From the NCBI RefSeq assembly GCF_900115095.1, contig NZ_FOVH01000014.1, forward strand, positions 124,001 to 188,000: a stretch of 64,000 nucleotides of DNA, in the 5' to 3' direction. The DNA comes from Actinomadura madurae. GTDB lineage: Bacteria; Actinomycetota; Actinomycetes; Streptosporangiales; Streptosporangiaceae. A model generated the notes under the pieces. It did no database searches. It worked only from the letters and a program-made list of their open reading frames with translations, and had not been told where the DNA came from. Each line of letters begins with the position of its first letter. The first letter of the stretch is position 1. Below, piece after piece: positions 31,351 through 40,153 of this stretch. The position numbers and the translations under genes are program-made.

Positions 31351-34065
31351 GTGCCAAAACGAGGCCGCAACACGGACTCAGCCGCCGGCCACCGGCGGGC
31401 TCCCAAGGCCGCGCGATTTCGGTCCATCCGCTTCAAAGTCGTCCTCATGGTCACCGTCTCGGTGGTCTCCCTCGGCGTCCTGTGGGCGTTCGCCGCGAGC
31501 ATCGCGCTCGGCGAGGGACTCAACCTGAGGGGTGTCAAGACCGTCCAAGACCACTACGGCTACCCGGCCGGCGCCCTCGGCAGCGCGCTGCAGGCCGAGC
31601 GCCGCCTGTCGATGGTCTACCTCGGCGGCCGAGTGGAGGGCGATCGCGCCTCCATGGAGTCCGGCCGCCTGGTCACCGACCGGCAGGCCGACCTGTTCCG
31701 TCGGCTCGCCGCCGACGACGGCGCCCGCGACGCGGCGCCGGAGAACACCCGCCGGCTCGCCGACAAGATCATCAAAGAGCTGGACGGGCTGGACGACCGG
31801 CGCCGCGCCATCGACACCCTCCGCACCGACCGCTCCCGCGCGTTCGCCGACTACACCGCGCTGCTGAACGACGTCGGCTCGCTGCAGGGCTCCCTGTCCA
31901 CCCTCGACAACTCCGAGGTCGCCAAGGACGCTCGCAACGAGGCGTCGCTGAACCGGGCCCGCGAGGTCCTCGCCCAGGAGGACGCGCTGCTCGCCGGCGC
32001 GATCGCCGCCGGCCGCATGACGGCCGAGGAGCACGCCCAGTTCGTCAAGCTCGTCGGCACCCAGCGCACCCTCTACGACTACTCGGCGTCCGAGCTGCGG
32101 TCCGCCGACCAGGCCTACTACCAGCGCGTCGTCGGGATGCCCGAGTACAGCCGGTTCCGCACGCTGGAGGACCACTTCGTCGCGTCCGCGAACCTGGTCA
32201 GGACCTCCGGCCCCAACGCCGGCGTGCTGTGGAAGACCACCGCGGACTCCAACCTGACCCGGCTCCGCGGCCTGGAGCTGGCGGTGTCCGCGGGCGCCGA
32301 GAAGCGCGCCGCGCCGATCTCCGACGGCATCATCACCCGCGTCGTCCTCGCGGGCGTGCTCGGGCTGGTCGCCGTCATCGCGACCCTCGTCCTCGCGATC
32401 TGGGTCGCCCGGTCCGTCATCCGCGAGCTGGCCCGGCTGCGCCGCGAGGCGATCGACCTCGCCGACGTCCGGCTGCCGAACGTGATCCGGCGGCTGCGCC
32501 GCGGCGACGAGGTCGACGTGGCCGCCGAGGCGCCGCCGCTGGCGTTCGGCACCCGCGAGATCGACCAGGTCGGCGAGGCGTTCAACGCCGCCCGCCGCAC
32601 CGCCATCCAGGGCGCGGTCGAGGAGGCGACGCTGCGCCGCAACGTCAGCGACGTGTTCGTCAACCTCGCCCGCCGCAGCCAGACGCTGCTGCACCGCCAG
32701 CTGAAGCTGCTCGACTCGATGGAGCGGCGCATCGAGACCCCCGACGACCTGGAGGACCTGTTCCGGGTCGACCACCTCGCCACCCGCATGCGCCGGCACG
32801 CGGAAGGCCTGATCATCCTGTCCGGGCAGGCGCCCGGCCGCGGCTGGCGCAGCCCCGTCGCGATCGTGGACGTCGCCCGCGCCGCCGCGTCCGAGGTCGA
32901 GGACTACACCCGGGTCAACGTCGCGCCGATGACCCGGGCGGCGATCGTCGGCCCCGCCGTCGCGGACGTCATCCACCTGCTCGCCGAGCTGATCGAGAAC
33001 GCCGCCACGTTCTCGCCGCCGCACACCACCGTCCAGGTGCAGGGGCAGGCCGTCGCGCACGGCTTCACGCTGGAGGTCGAGGACCGCGGCCTCAGCATGG
33101 ACGAGACGAGGCTCGCCGCCGCCAACCAGCGGCTCGCCACCTCCGCCGAGTTCGACCTGTCCGACAGCGCGCAGCTCGGCCTGTTCGTCGTCGGGCGCCT
33201 CGCCCGCCGGCACGGCATCAAGGTCACGCTGCGGACGTCCCCATACGGCGGCATGACCGCGATCGTGCTGCTGCCCGAGGACCTCGTCGTCCCGGACGAG
33301 GGCGACCCCGTGCAGGGCGCGCCCGCCCTCACCACCCGCCGCGCCGAGGACGCGCTCGTCCCCGTCGGCACGGTCGTCGGCGCCCACCACGGCGCCGGCG
33401 GCGGCCAGCAGCCGGGGCTGGAGCAGGGCTACGACCAGGGCGGCTACGACCAGGACGGCTATGACCAGGGCGGCTACGACCAGGGCGGGTCCGTGCTGCG
33501 GCTTCCGTCGGGGCGGCACGCCGCGGCGGCGCCCCCGCGGGAGGAGGACCCCCTCGCCCGCTCGCCGCAGCCCGGCAGCCCGTTCGGCCCGCCGTCCGGC
33601 GTGTCCGGCGCGTCCGGCCCGGCCCCGAGGCCTCCCTCCGGCGGCCTTCGGCCGGAGGACCCGGACGCGCTGACCGGGCCGATCCCGGTGTTCGAGGAGC
33701 CGGCGCAGGGGCCGGTGCCGACTCCGCGCGGGGCGCCGTCCCCGTGGGGCGACCCGCCGTCGGTCCCCGAGGCCCAGCCGGCGCAGCCGGCCGCGGCGCC
33801 CGCCGCGCCCGGCGTGCCGCGCTCGCCCCGCGAGGTCCGGCGCCGCCCGCCGGGCGGCTCGGGCCGCGGCCGGCCCCCGCTGCCCAAGCGCGTCCGGCAG
33901 GAGAACATGGCCTCCCAGCTGCGCGAGGACCGCTCCGCCGCGGCTCCGCCCGCCGCCGAGCCGCGGGCCGACCGGTCGCCCGAGCAGCTGCGGTCGATGA
34001 TGTCGTCCATCCAGCAGGGCACCCGGCGTGGCCGCGCCGAGGCTCTCGACAACGAGGAATCGTGA
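31351..34065 (+). CDS. Conservon-type sensor histidine kinase with NIT domain (CvnA-like)
   Basis: A kinase of about 904 residues. TM1 (VVLMVTVSVVSLGVLWAFAAS) is followed by an extracellular nitrate/nitrite-sensing-type helical domain of about 240 residues, then TM2 (VVLAGVLGLVAVIATLVLAIWVA). The cytosolic core has a dimerisation helix region (RRNVSDVFVNLARRSQTLLHRQLKLLDSMERR), an ATPase domain with N-box ELIENAATFSPPHT and a G2-like LGLFVVGRLARRHG. A 250-residue Pro/Gly-rich tail contains GGYDQ repeats. Such kinases head conservons, operons whose members form a membrane heterocomplex resembling eukaryotic G-protein systems. GTG at 31351 is taken as the start; ribosome-site support is weak, and other starts exist upstream. 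Confidence 0.88.
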   Translation: MPKRGRNTDSAAGHRRAPKAARFRSIRFKVVLMVTVSVVSLGVLWAFAASIALGEGLNLRGVKTVQDHYGYPAGALGSALQAERRLSMVYLGGRVEGDRASMESGRLVTDRQADLFRRLAADDGARDAAPENTRRLADKIIKELDGLDDRRRAIDTLRTDRSRAFADYTALLNDVGSLQGSLSTLDNSEVAKDARNEASLNRAREVLAQEDALLAGAIAAGRMTAEEHAQFVKLVGTQRTLYDYSASELRSADQAYYQRVVGMPEYSRFRTLEDHFVASANLVRTSGPNAGVLWKTTADSNLTRLRGLELAVSAGAEKRAAPISDGIITRVVLAGVLGLVAVIATLVLAIWVARSVIRELARLRREAIDLADVRLPNVIRRLRRGDEVDVAAEAPPLAFGTREIDQVGEAFNAARRTAIQGAVEEATLRRNVSDVFVNLARRSQTLLHRQLKLLDSMERRIETPDDLEDLFRVDHLATRMRRHAEGLIILSGQAPGRGWRSPVAIVDVARAAASEVEDYTRVNVAPMTRAAIVGPAVADVIHLLAELIENAATFSPPHTTVQVQGQAVAHGFTLEVEDRGLSMDETRLAAANQRLATSAEFDLSDSAQLGLFVVGRLARRHGIKVTLRTSPYGGMTAIVLLPEDLVVPDEGDPVQGAPALTTRRAEDALVPVGTVVGAHHGAGGGQQPGLEQGYDQGGYDQDGYDQGGYDQGGSVLRLPSGRHAAAAPPREEDPLARSPQPGSPFGPPSGVSGASGPAPRPPSGGLRPEDPDALTGPIPVFEEPAQGPVPTPRGAPSPWGDPPSVPEAQPAQPAAAPAAPGVPRSPREVRRRPPGGSGRGRPPLPKRVRQENMASQLREDRSAAAPPAAEPRADRSPEQLRSMMSSIQQGTRRGRAEALDNEES
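33427..33489 (+). repeat. 15-bp in-frame repeat (GGYDQ) in the kinase tail
   Basis: Four copies of a 15-bp unit encode GYDQG/GYDQD repeats in the disordered C-terminal tail of the sensor kinase. The copies differ by a few bases, so the repeat is partly diverged. Confidence 0.85.
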
Positions 34066-34071
34066 CGGACC

Positions 34072-34449
34072 ATGAGTGGTCCTGGCAGCGAATGGCTCGA
34101 CGACGAGGCCGGCCCGATCGTCCGCTCGTACGCGCTCACCCGCGGCCGGGCGAGGCCGGCGACCGGCGAGGCGTTCGACATGATCACGATCGTCTCGACG
34201 GCCGCGCGGCCCCGGTCGGGCTCGCCCGGCATCGGCCCGGAGCATCTCGACATCCTGGAGATGTGCGTGCAGCCGCAGCCGGTGGCCGAGATCGCGGCGC
34301 GGATGCGGCTGCCCCTGGTCGTCGTCCGCGTCCTGCTCGGTGATCTCCTGCATCACCGGCTCATCACCGCCACCCGTCCCCAACAGGAGAGCCCGCTCTC
34401 CAAGGAACGTCTGCTGAGGGAAGTGCTTCATGGTCTCCAGGCACTCTGA
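34072..34449 (+). CDS. DUF742 protein (CvnC-like)
   Basis: A 125-residue DUF742 protein. It shows EAGPIVRSYALTRGRARP at the N-terminus, and a winged-helix-like region (LDILEMCVQPQPVAEIAARMRLPLVVVRVLLGDLLHHRLI) with the usual C-terminal KERLLREVLHGLQAL. In conservons the DUF742 member bridges the kinase and the small GTPase. It follows the kinase by six bases and overlaps the GTPase gene by 20 bases. A roadblock/LC7 gene normally lies between kinase and DUF742 genes, but there is no room for it here. Confidence 0.92.
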   Translation: MSGPGSEWLDDEAGPIVRSYALTRGRARPATGEAFDMITIVSTAARPRSGSPGIGPEHLDILEMCVQPQPVAEIAARMRLPLVVVRVLLGDLLHHRLITATRPQQESPLSKERLLREVLHGLQAL

Positions 34450-35062
34450 GAGCGCGGGGTCGCCGCCCCAGGAGGACGCCTCGCCGGTGGCCCCGGTCGC
34501 GGTGAAGATCCTCGTCGCCGGGGGATTCGGGGTGGGCAAGACGACGCTCGTCGGCGCCGTCAGCGAGATCCGGCCCCTTCAGACCGAGGAACTGCTCACC
34601 GACCGGGGCGTCGGCGTCGACGACACCGAGGGCGTCGAGCAGAAGACCACCACCACGGTCGCGATGGACTTCGGCCGGATCACGATCCGCGACGGCCTCG
34701 TCCTCTACCTGTTCGGCACCCCCGGCCAGGACCGCTTCTGGTTCATGTGGGACGAGCTGTCCTACGGCGCGCTCGGCGCCGTCGTGCTCGCCGACACCCG
34801 CCGGCTCTCGGACTGCTTCCCCGCCGTCGACTACTTCGAGAACCGCGGCCTGCCGTTCCTCATCGCGGTGAACTGCTTCGACGACGGCTACGACTACGAG
34901 CCCGGCGAGATACGGGACGCGCTGGACCTCAGCGACGCCGTGCCCGTCGTGCTGTGCGACGTCCGGGAGCGCGGGTCCGGCAAGGAGGTGCTGACCACCC
35001 TCGTGAAGCACCTTCTGGCCGTCCACGAGGCGGAGACTCGGGCGGACCTGTCGGCGCTGTAG
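34430..35062 (+). CDS. Conservon small GTP-binding protein (CvnD-like)
   Basis: A 210-residue P-loop GTPase. The P-loop is GGFGVGKTT at about residues 31-39. DTEGVEQKTTTTVAMDFGRI follows in the switch I position, YLFGTPGQDRFWFMWDEL contains the G3/switch II motif, and AVNCFDD takes the place of NKxD. Members act as the G-protein-like component of conservons. The start lies inside the end of the DUF742 gene, which points to coupled translation. The changed guanine-specificity motif (NCFD) is typical for this subfamily. Confidence 0.93.
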   Translation: MVSRHSESAGSPPQEDASPVAPVAVKILVAGGFGVGKTTLVGAVSEIRPLQTEELLTDRGVGVDDTEGVEQKTTTTVAMDFGRITIRDGLVLYLFGTPGQDRFWFMWDELSYGALGAVVLADTRRLSDCFPAVDYFENRGLPFLIAVNCFDDGYDYEPGEIRDALDLSDAVPVVLCDVRERGSGKEVLTTLVKHLLAVHEAETRADLSAL

Positions 35063-35075
35063 GCTTCCGGGCGAG

Positions 35076-36128
35076 ATGAACCGGACACGCGCACGGCTGT
35101 CGGACGGCCGCGAGATCGTCTACTACGACGAGGCGCCGGGCCGGGTCCCCGTCCCCGACCCGCGCGGCCTCCCGCCCGCCGAGCCGGTGTGCGAGACCCG
35201 CCGCGACCCGCTGACCGGCGACCACGTGACGATCACCGCGCACCGCAACGACCGCACGTTCCTGCCGCCGCCGGACCAGTGCCCGCTGTGCCCCGGCGGG
35301 CCCGCCTCGGAGATCCCGGACCCGTCCTACGACGTCGCGGTCTTCGAGAACCGGTTCCCGTCGTTCGACGTCCGCACCCCGCCGGTGCCGCCGGAGATCG
35401 ACGGTGTGGAACGCGCCCGCGGCGCCGGTCGGTGCGAGGTCGTGTGCTTCACCGACGAGCACTCCACGTCGATGGCGCGGCTGCCCGTCTCCCGCGTCCG
35501 GACGGTCATCGACGCGTGGGCCGACCGCACCGCCGAGCTGTCCGCGATACCGGGCGTCGAGCAGGTCTACGTGTTCGAAAACCGCGGGGTCGAGATCGGC
35601 GTGACCCTGCACCACCCGCACGGGCAGATCTACGGGTACCCGTTCGTCGCCCCGCGCACCGGCCGCATGCTGGCGACGGCCGCCGCGCGCCCGGACCTGT
35701 TCGCCGCCGTCTTGGCGGCCGAGCGCGCCGGCGAGCGGGTGGTCCTCGCCGGCGAGCACTGGACGGCCTACGTCCCCGCCGCCGCCCGCTGGCCGATCGA
35801 GGTGCACCTGACGCCGCACCGCCACGTCCCCGACCTCACCGCCCTGGACACCGCCGAGCGCGACGAGCTGGCCGTCCTCTACCGCGACCTGCTGCGGCGC
35901 TGCGACGCCCTCGACGACGGGCCGCTCCCGTACGTCGCCGGCTGGCACCAGGCCCCGGTCGGCGCGGGCCGCGACCTCCTCCGCCTGCACCTGGAGCTGT
36001 TCTCGGTCCGGCGCGCCCCCGGCAAGGTCAAGTACCTCGCGGGCTCCGAGTCGGGCATGGCCGCGTGGATCAACGACGTCCCGCCGGAGTCGGTCGCCGG
36101 ACGCCTGCGCGCCGTCACTGCCGGCTGA
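35076..36128 (+). CDS. galT: Galactose-1-phosphate uridylyltransferase
   Basis: A 350-residue HIT-superfamily enzyme of the Leloir pathway that exchanges UMP between UDP-glucose and galactose-1-phosphate. The active-site motif is HHPHGQIYGYP with the nucleophilic histidine. CPLCPGG forms part of the zinc site, and the N-terminal RRDPLTGDHVTITAHRNDRTF and C-terminal LHLELFSVRRAPGKVKYLAGSESGM blocks are conserved. It starts 13 bases after the conservon GTPase, which is an unusual partner; galK and galE are not visible. Its end overlaps the opposite gene by 14 bases. Confidence 0.95.
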   Translation: MNRTRARLSDGREIVYYDEAPGRVPVPDPRGLPPAEPVCETRRDPLTGDHVTITAHRNDRTFLPPPDQCPLCPGGPASEIPDPSYDVAVFENRFPSFDVRTPPVPPEIDGVERARGAGRCEVVCFTDEHSTSMARLPVSRVRTVIDAWADRTAELSAIPGVEQVYVFENRGVEIGVTLHHPHGQIYGYPFVAPRTGRMLATAAARPDLFAAVLAAERAGERVVLAGEHWTAYVPAAARWPIEVHLTPHRHVPDLTALDTAERDELAVLYRDLLRRCDALDDGPLPYVAGWHQAPVGAGRDLLRLHLELFSVRRAPGKVKYLAGSESGMAAWINDVPPESVAGRLRAVTAG

Positions 36129-37572
36129 GCGTCCGGGTCACCCCCGCGGCGATCGTCGTCGCGAGCACCCAGCCGGTGATGATCAGCGTGTAGGCGAGCC
36201 ACTGGTACCAGCCGGCCGTCTTGAACGCCTTCTCCTGCCCGAAGTCGATGATGGGCAGCAGCAGGTCCAGCGTGTAGAAGAGCGCGTTGAACGGCGGGTG
36301 CTCGCCGGCCTTCAGCGGTTCCGGCGCGTGCAAGCCGAACACAGTCGTGCCCACGGCGAGCAGGCCGGCCAGCCACGCCGCCGCCCAGCGGGGCCGGAAC
36401 CCGTACCCGACCGTCACGTCCTGCAGGTAGCCCCACATCCGCGAGTACCACGGACGCGTCGAGCGGTGGCGGCGCTGCTTGGCGAGCTGGACGTTCCGCG
36501 CCGCCCGGTCGTCCCCGGCCTGCCGGTAGGCGGCGGCCAGCTGCTCGTACGCGTGCGGGACGTAGCCCTCGGCGTCCCGCTCCAGCATCGCGATGCGGAC
36601 CTTCGCGGGCAGCCGGGGGGTGAGCGACCCGTACGTCAGGCCGTCCAGCCACACCTCGCCGTCGCCGAGCGCGCTCGGAGCGACATGGAGCAGGCCGAGC
36701 CTGCCGCGGAGCATGTTCACCGGCCCGTCCACCCGCGCCTCGCGGAACCAGAGCTCCCCGATCGCGGCGCTGGTCGTGCGCAGGGCGCACCCGCCCGGAT
36801 CGGACAGGGACGCCTGCGTGAACACCAGCAGCCCGGGGACCGTCGCGCCGCGCAGGCTGACCTCCCCCTCGAACCGCGCCCGCGTGGCGTTGACGTCCGA
36901 CCCCACGCTCAGGTTCTCGGCGTCGACCGCCCGCCCGCCCGGGTTGCGGAGGACGGCGCCGACGAGGCTGATCCGGCCCGAGACCGATGCGCCGTTCAAC
37001 CGGATCTCTCCGCGCACGACCAGGCCGGGGCCCCAGACGTCGTCCTCGATCACGGAGTGGTTGAGGTGGAGGACCTCCTCCTGCGCGCCCCGCTCCCCGA
37101 GCCGTGCCCGCTCCAGGAAGAGGGCGCCGGACAACCGCGCCCCGCCGAGGCGGACCTGCCCCGGGATGCGGCAGCCGGTGATGCGCAGCACCCCGTCGAC
37201 GTGCAGGGTCGCCGCGTCCAGGCCCGGCAGGTAGGAGTCGCTCAGATTCACCTGCCGGACGCGTGCCCCGTACAGGACGGGGGTCTCCTCGAACCGGCAC
37301 CCCATCAGCCGGATCGGGTGCCCGACCGTCGCGTAGGCCAGGTTCAGCACCCCGGTGATCCGCGCGCCCGTCACTCGCAGCGCCGAGACCTCGCCGTCCG
37401 CCGGCGACCTCAGCAGCAGCTTCCGCAGAACCTCTGCCCGGACCGTCCGCGCGGCCCCCCACGCGTGCCCCTCCTCGGGATCGTCCGTGCCGTCCCTGAG
37501 GTCGACCGGGACGCCGGTGGGGAACGCCCGCCACACGCGCCGCTCGACGGGGGAAAGATCGATCGGCTCCAC
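36115..37572 (-). CDS. Membrane protein with right-handed beta-helix-like ectodomain
   Basis: A 485-residue protein. About 330 residues of short repeating strands (LRVTGARITGVLNLAYATVGHPIRLMGCRFEE, LNLSDSY, VRLGGARLSGALFLERARL) read like a pentapeptide- or beta-helix-type solenoid. Two or three hydrophobic helices close the C-terminus (AAAWLAGLLAVGTTVFGLH, TLDLLLPIIDFG, WLAYTLIITGWVLATTIAAGV). Similar actinomycete proteins are often labelled membrane-associated oxidoreductases, but no cofactor motif can be seen, so that name is not supported here. The start is GTG at 37572. Function unknown. Confidence 0.75.
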   Translation of the reverse strand: MEPIDLSPVERRVWRAFPTGVPVDLRDGTDDPEEGHAWGAARTVRAEVLRKLLLRSPADGEVSALRVTGARITGVLNLAYATVGHPIRLMGCRFEETPVLYGARVRQVNLSDSYLPGLDAATLHVDGVLRITGCRIPGQVRLGGARLSGALFLERARLGERGAQEEVLHLNHSVIEDDVWGPGLVVRGEIRLNGASVSGRISLVGAVLRNPGGRAVDAENLSVGSDVNATRARFEGEVSLRGATVPGLLVFTQASLSDPGGCALRTTSAAIGELWFREARVDGPVNMLRGRLGLLHVAPSALGDGEVWLDGLTYGSLTPRLPAKVRIAMLERDAEGYVPHAYEQLAAAYRQAGDDRAARNVQLAKQRRHRSTRPWYSRMWGYLQDVTVGYGFRPRWAAAWLAGLLAVGTTVFGLHAPEPLKAGEHPPFNALFYTLDLLLPIIDFGQEKAFKTAGWYQWLAYTLIITGWVLATTIAAGVTRTLSRQ

Positions 37573-37679
37573 GATGAGGGAACCTACAACAGCCCCGCGG
37601 CGGCCGAAAACGTCACAGCTCGGCCGAGTTCTCGCGACCGTATAGAACGATCTCAGCGGTGTGGCCTAACCTCCCACGC

Positions 37680-38573
37680 ATGCCGGAAAGGGTGCTGGCC
37701 GAAGGGTCCTTCGACGGGGTCGCCGCCGCGGCCGAGGGGCCGCCGCTGGCGTACGCGTCCCGGTCCGGTCAGGGCGTGAACACCGGGCAGGCGTGGGACC
37801 TGGCGGCGGGGTCGGCGCTCGGGCCGCCGATCCCCGACTTCCCGGTCGACCGCGCCGAGTGGGCGTTCGGCGTCCCGGCCGGCTCGCCGGTCGTCGCGTG
37901 GACGCACCGCGACCGCGTGCACGTCCTCGACCTGCGCACCGGCGACGAGCTGACCCTGGACGGCCGGCCCGACCTGCTCGGCCTCGCCGTCCACCACGGC
38001 CGCGCGGCGGTGGTCGCGGCCTCCGGCCCCGCGAACGACGCCGAGGTCGCCGTGTGGGACGCCCTCACCGGCGAACGCCTGGCCGACTTCACCCTCTGGC
38101 TCGGCCACCGGACCGCCCTCGGCCGCTGGATGCTCCACACGCCCCCCGCGACCGGCCCCCTCATCGGGCTGCCCGGCGACTCCGCGGTCGCCCTCTGGGA
38201 CGTGGAGCGCGGCGAGGAGATCGCCGCCGTGCCGCCCGCCAGCGCGGCGCTGACCCCGTCCCCGGACGGCCTCGTCCTCATCGAGCCCGCCCCGTCGGAG
38301 CTGCGCGTCCTCGGCTTGGACGGCGACCGGCTCACGACCCTTCCCCTGCCCGCCCCGTCCGCCCACGTGGCGGCGGCCTCCGCGGGCGGCCGCCTCCTGG
38401 TCGCCGCGGCCCTCCGGGACGCCTCCGGCACGGTCCTCGTCTGGGACGCGGCGGGATCCGTCCCGTCCCACCGCGTCGAGGCGCCGGCCCACGTCAACGA
38501 CCTGGCCATCTCCCCGGACGGCACCCTCCTGGCCGCGACCGACGCCGGCCTGCTGACCGTCCCATGTGGCTAG
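37680..38573 (+). CDS. WD40/beta-propeller-like protein
   Basis: A 297-residue protein made of about six weakly repeating blade-like units, for example VHVLDLRTGDELTLDG, VAVWDALTGERLADF, VALWDVERGEEIAAV, VLVWDAAGSVP and VNDLAISPDGTLLAATD. These are the WD-repeat style without an obvious enzyme motif. It probably serves as a scaffold or a lone propeller. A TATAGA box at 37641-37646 lies close to an in-frame GTG at 37659, which could be a leaderless start; ATG at 37680 is the conservative choice. The last ten bases overlap the next gene. Confidence 0.7.
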   Translation: MPERVLAEGSFDGVAAAAEGPPLAYASRSGQGVNTGQAWDLAAGSALGPPIPDFPVDRAEWAFGVPAGSPVVAWTHRDRVHVLDLRTGDELTLDGRPDLLGLAVHHGRAAVVAASGPANDAEVAVWDALTGERLADFTLWLGHRTALGRWMLHTPPATGPLIGLPGDSAVALWDVERGEEIAAVPPASAALTPSPDGLVLIEPAPSELRVLGLDGDRLTTLPLPAPSAHVAAASAGGRLLVAAALRDASGTVLVWDAAGSVPSHRVEAPAHVNDLAISPDGTLLAATDAGLLTVPCG

Positions 38574-39112
38574 GCGACGTCCCCCGTCCCGGCACCCGCA
38601 AGGCCAGGCCACTGCTTTACCTGGACGTCGACGGCGTCCTGAACCCGGAGGAGCCGCGGCCGGGCTTCGCCGAGCACGCGGTCGGACGGCTCACCGTCCG
38701 CGTCAACCCGGTGCACGGGACGTGGCTCCAGGACCTCTCCGCCCGCTACGACCTCGTCTGGGCGACGACGTGGGAGGAACACGCCAACGAGTACATAGGT
38801 CCGCTCGTCGGCCTGCCGCCGCTGCCGCACGTGGAGATCTCCGCCTACGCGTCCCGGGACGGTGATCCCCGCACCCCGCTTCTGCAGCTTCTCCGCATGC
38901 GCAAGTGGGCGCCGATCCTCCGGCACGCGGAGGGGCGCCCCTTTGCGTGGGTGGACGACGTCATCCCGCTGACGGTCCGCAGGCAGGCGTTTCCGCACCG
39001 CCGAGCCCTGCGCCTGATCCCCGTCCGGCCCGAAGTGGGCTTGACCCGCCACCACGTGGACGCCCTCCACCGCTGGGGCGCCCGACTGGAACGGCGTGGC
39101 TTTCGCGCCTGA
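38564..39112 (+). CDS. HAD-like protein with DVDGVLNP motif
   Basis: A 182-residue protein. LLYLDVDGVLNPE near the N-terminus is the HAD motif I (DxDGxLN), and WVDDVIPLT resembles motif IV with its acidic pair. The WATTWEEHANEYIGPLVGLP block is conserved in actinomycete proteins of this small group. A phosphatase or phosphotransferase role is likely; the substrate is unknown. It overlaps the propeller gene by ten bases, so the two are translationally coupled. A strong hairpin follows its stop. Confidence 0.85.
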   Translation: MWLGDVPRPGTRKARPLLYLDVDGVLNPEEPRPGFAEHAVGRLTVRVNPVHGTWLQDLSARYDLVWATTWEEHANEYIGPLVGLPPLPHVEISAYASRDGDPRTPLLQLLRMRKWAPILRHAEGRPFAWVDDVIPLTVRRQAFPHRRALRLIPVRPEVGLTRHHVDALHRWGARLERRGFRA

Positions 39113-39115
39113 AGG

Positions 39116-39144
39116 GCCGCCGGCGCCTTGGGGGCGCCGGCGGC
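39116..39144. terminator. Bidirectional terminator between convergent genes
   Basis: A 12-bp perfect stem (39116-39127 with 39133-39144) and a TTGGG loop lie between the stop codons of the HAD-like gene and the opposite LamG gene. Confidence 0.88.
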
Positions 39145-39150
39145 GTTCGA

Positions 39151-40089
39151 TCAGTGGCGCGCGAACTTGTACTGGATGGCCGCTTCCTTGGCGGTGATGG
39201 CCCGGTTGAGGAACATCAGGCCGTCCATGCGGCAGTTGCAGGGGTTCTTCTCCTCGTCGTTCTGCGGGAAGCTGCCGCCGATCTTGATGCCGCGGGGGTC
39301 CGTGGCGGACGTGAGGTCGGGTTCCGGGGCGCCTTCGAGCTTCCAGGGGTCGCCGGAGACGGTGTAGAAGCCGGGCAGCGGCCTGCCGTCCTTGTACAGC
39401 GCCATCTGCCCGGTGTCGTAGTCGAACGTGGCCGCCAGGTGCACCCACGTGTGCTGCGGGAGGATGCTCCGCCAGTCCTCGCTCGCGGCGAACGTCTGGG
39501 AACTGCCCCCGTCCACGCGGCGGCCCAGCGCGACGACGTGCAGGGTGCCGCCGACGTCGATGATCTCCAGCAGGGCGCGCACGGCGTGGCCGTCGGAGTC
39601 GCCGGTGAGCAGGCCGGACAGGCCGATCGCGTTGTAGACGTCGTCAGGGTTGGAGGTCTCGGTGTTGGGGCTCGGGTTCGTCCCGGTCATCTTGAACCAG
39701 CCCATGAGGGTGGCGCCCTTGGCGGCGTTGAACGCGCGCAGGGACGGGACGCCTGTCGCGGAGTAGATCCCCGCCTTCCAGTCGTCGGTGCCCTTCGCGG
39801 ACTGGTTCACCTGCTTGATCTGGACGGCGTGCCGCCGCGCGCCGTCCCGGACCCGCATGACCGCGCCGCCGTTGATCAGGTCGATCGCGGTGCCGGACCG
39901 GCCGCGGTCGGCCTCGCGGGACGGGTCGCCCGGCACGGGGTGCTCGAAGTCGTAGTAGGAGACCAGGTTCTTCTTCAGGGGCGGGAAGACGCCGCCGTGC
40001 CCGGACGACGCGGACGCCGGGGCGGCGACGGAGAAGGAGGCGCCGAGCAGCACGGTCACGAGTGCGGCGGGGCCACGACGGATCAGCAT
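39151..40089 (-). CDS. Secreted LamG/concanavalin-like domain protein
   Basis: A 312-residue exported protein. The signal peptide (MLIRRGPAALVTVLLGASFSVAAPASA) has an AxA cleavage site. The remainder is a LamG-type jelly roll, with ATLMGWFKMTG, HTWVHLAATFDYDTGQMALYKDG and DGLMFLNRAITAKEAAIQYKF as the familiar blocks. Such domains bind carbohydrate. It lies directly downstream of the sugar-dehydrogenase gene on the same strand and probably belongs to its transcription unit, although a hairpin separates them. AAGGAG precedes the ATG. No catalytic motif is seen. Confidence 0.82.
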   Translation of the reverse strand: MLIRRGPAALVTVLLGASFSVAAPASASSGHGGVFPPLKKNLVSYYDFEHPVPGDPSREADRGRSGTAIDLINGGAVMRVRDGARRHAVQIKQVNQSAKGTDDWKAGIYSATGVPSLRAFNAAKGATLMGWFKMTGTNPSPNTETSNPDDVYNAIGLSGLLTGDSDGHAVRALLEIIDVGGTLHVVALGRRVDGGSSQTFAASEDWRSILPQHTWVHLAATFDYDTGQMALYKDGRPLPGFYTVSGDPWKLEGAPEPDLTSATDPRGIKIGGSFPQNDEEKNPCNCRMDGLMFLNRAITAKEAAIQYKFARH

Positions 40090-40107
40090 GTGCAGACTCC
40101 TTGGAGC

Positions 40108-40146
40108 CCTCCGGGCGGGCGGCGGTGCCCGTCGCCCGCCCGGAGG
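40108..40146 (-). terminator. Hairpin between the sugar-dehydrogenase and LamG genes
   Basis: Arms CCTCCGGGCGGGC (40108-40120) and GCCCGCCCGGAGG (40134-40146) form a 13-bp stem with a 13-base loop. It sits eight bases after the dehydrogenase stop and may reduce or stabilise the downstream message rather than fully end it. Confidence 0.7.
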
Positions 40147-40153
40147 AGGGCCG

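Noticed and set aside
33427..33489. A possible CRISPR array from regularly spaced repeats
   Set aside because: The units are contiguous, only 15 bp long, in frame, and encode GGYDQ. There are no spacers or cas genes.
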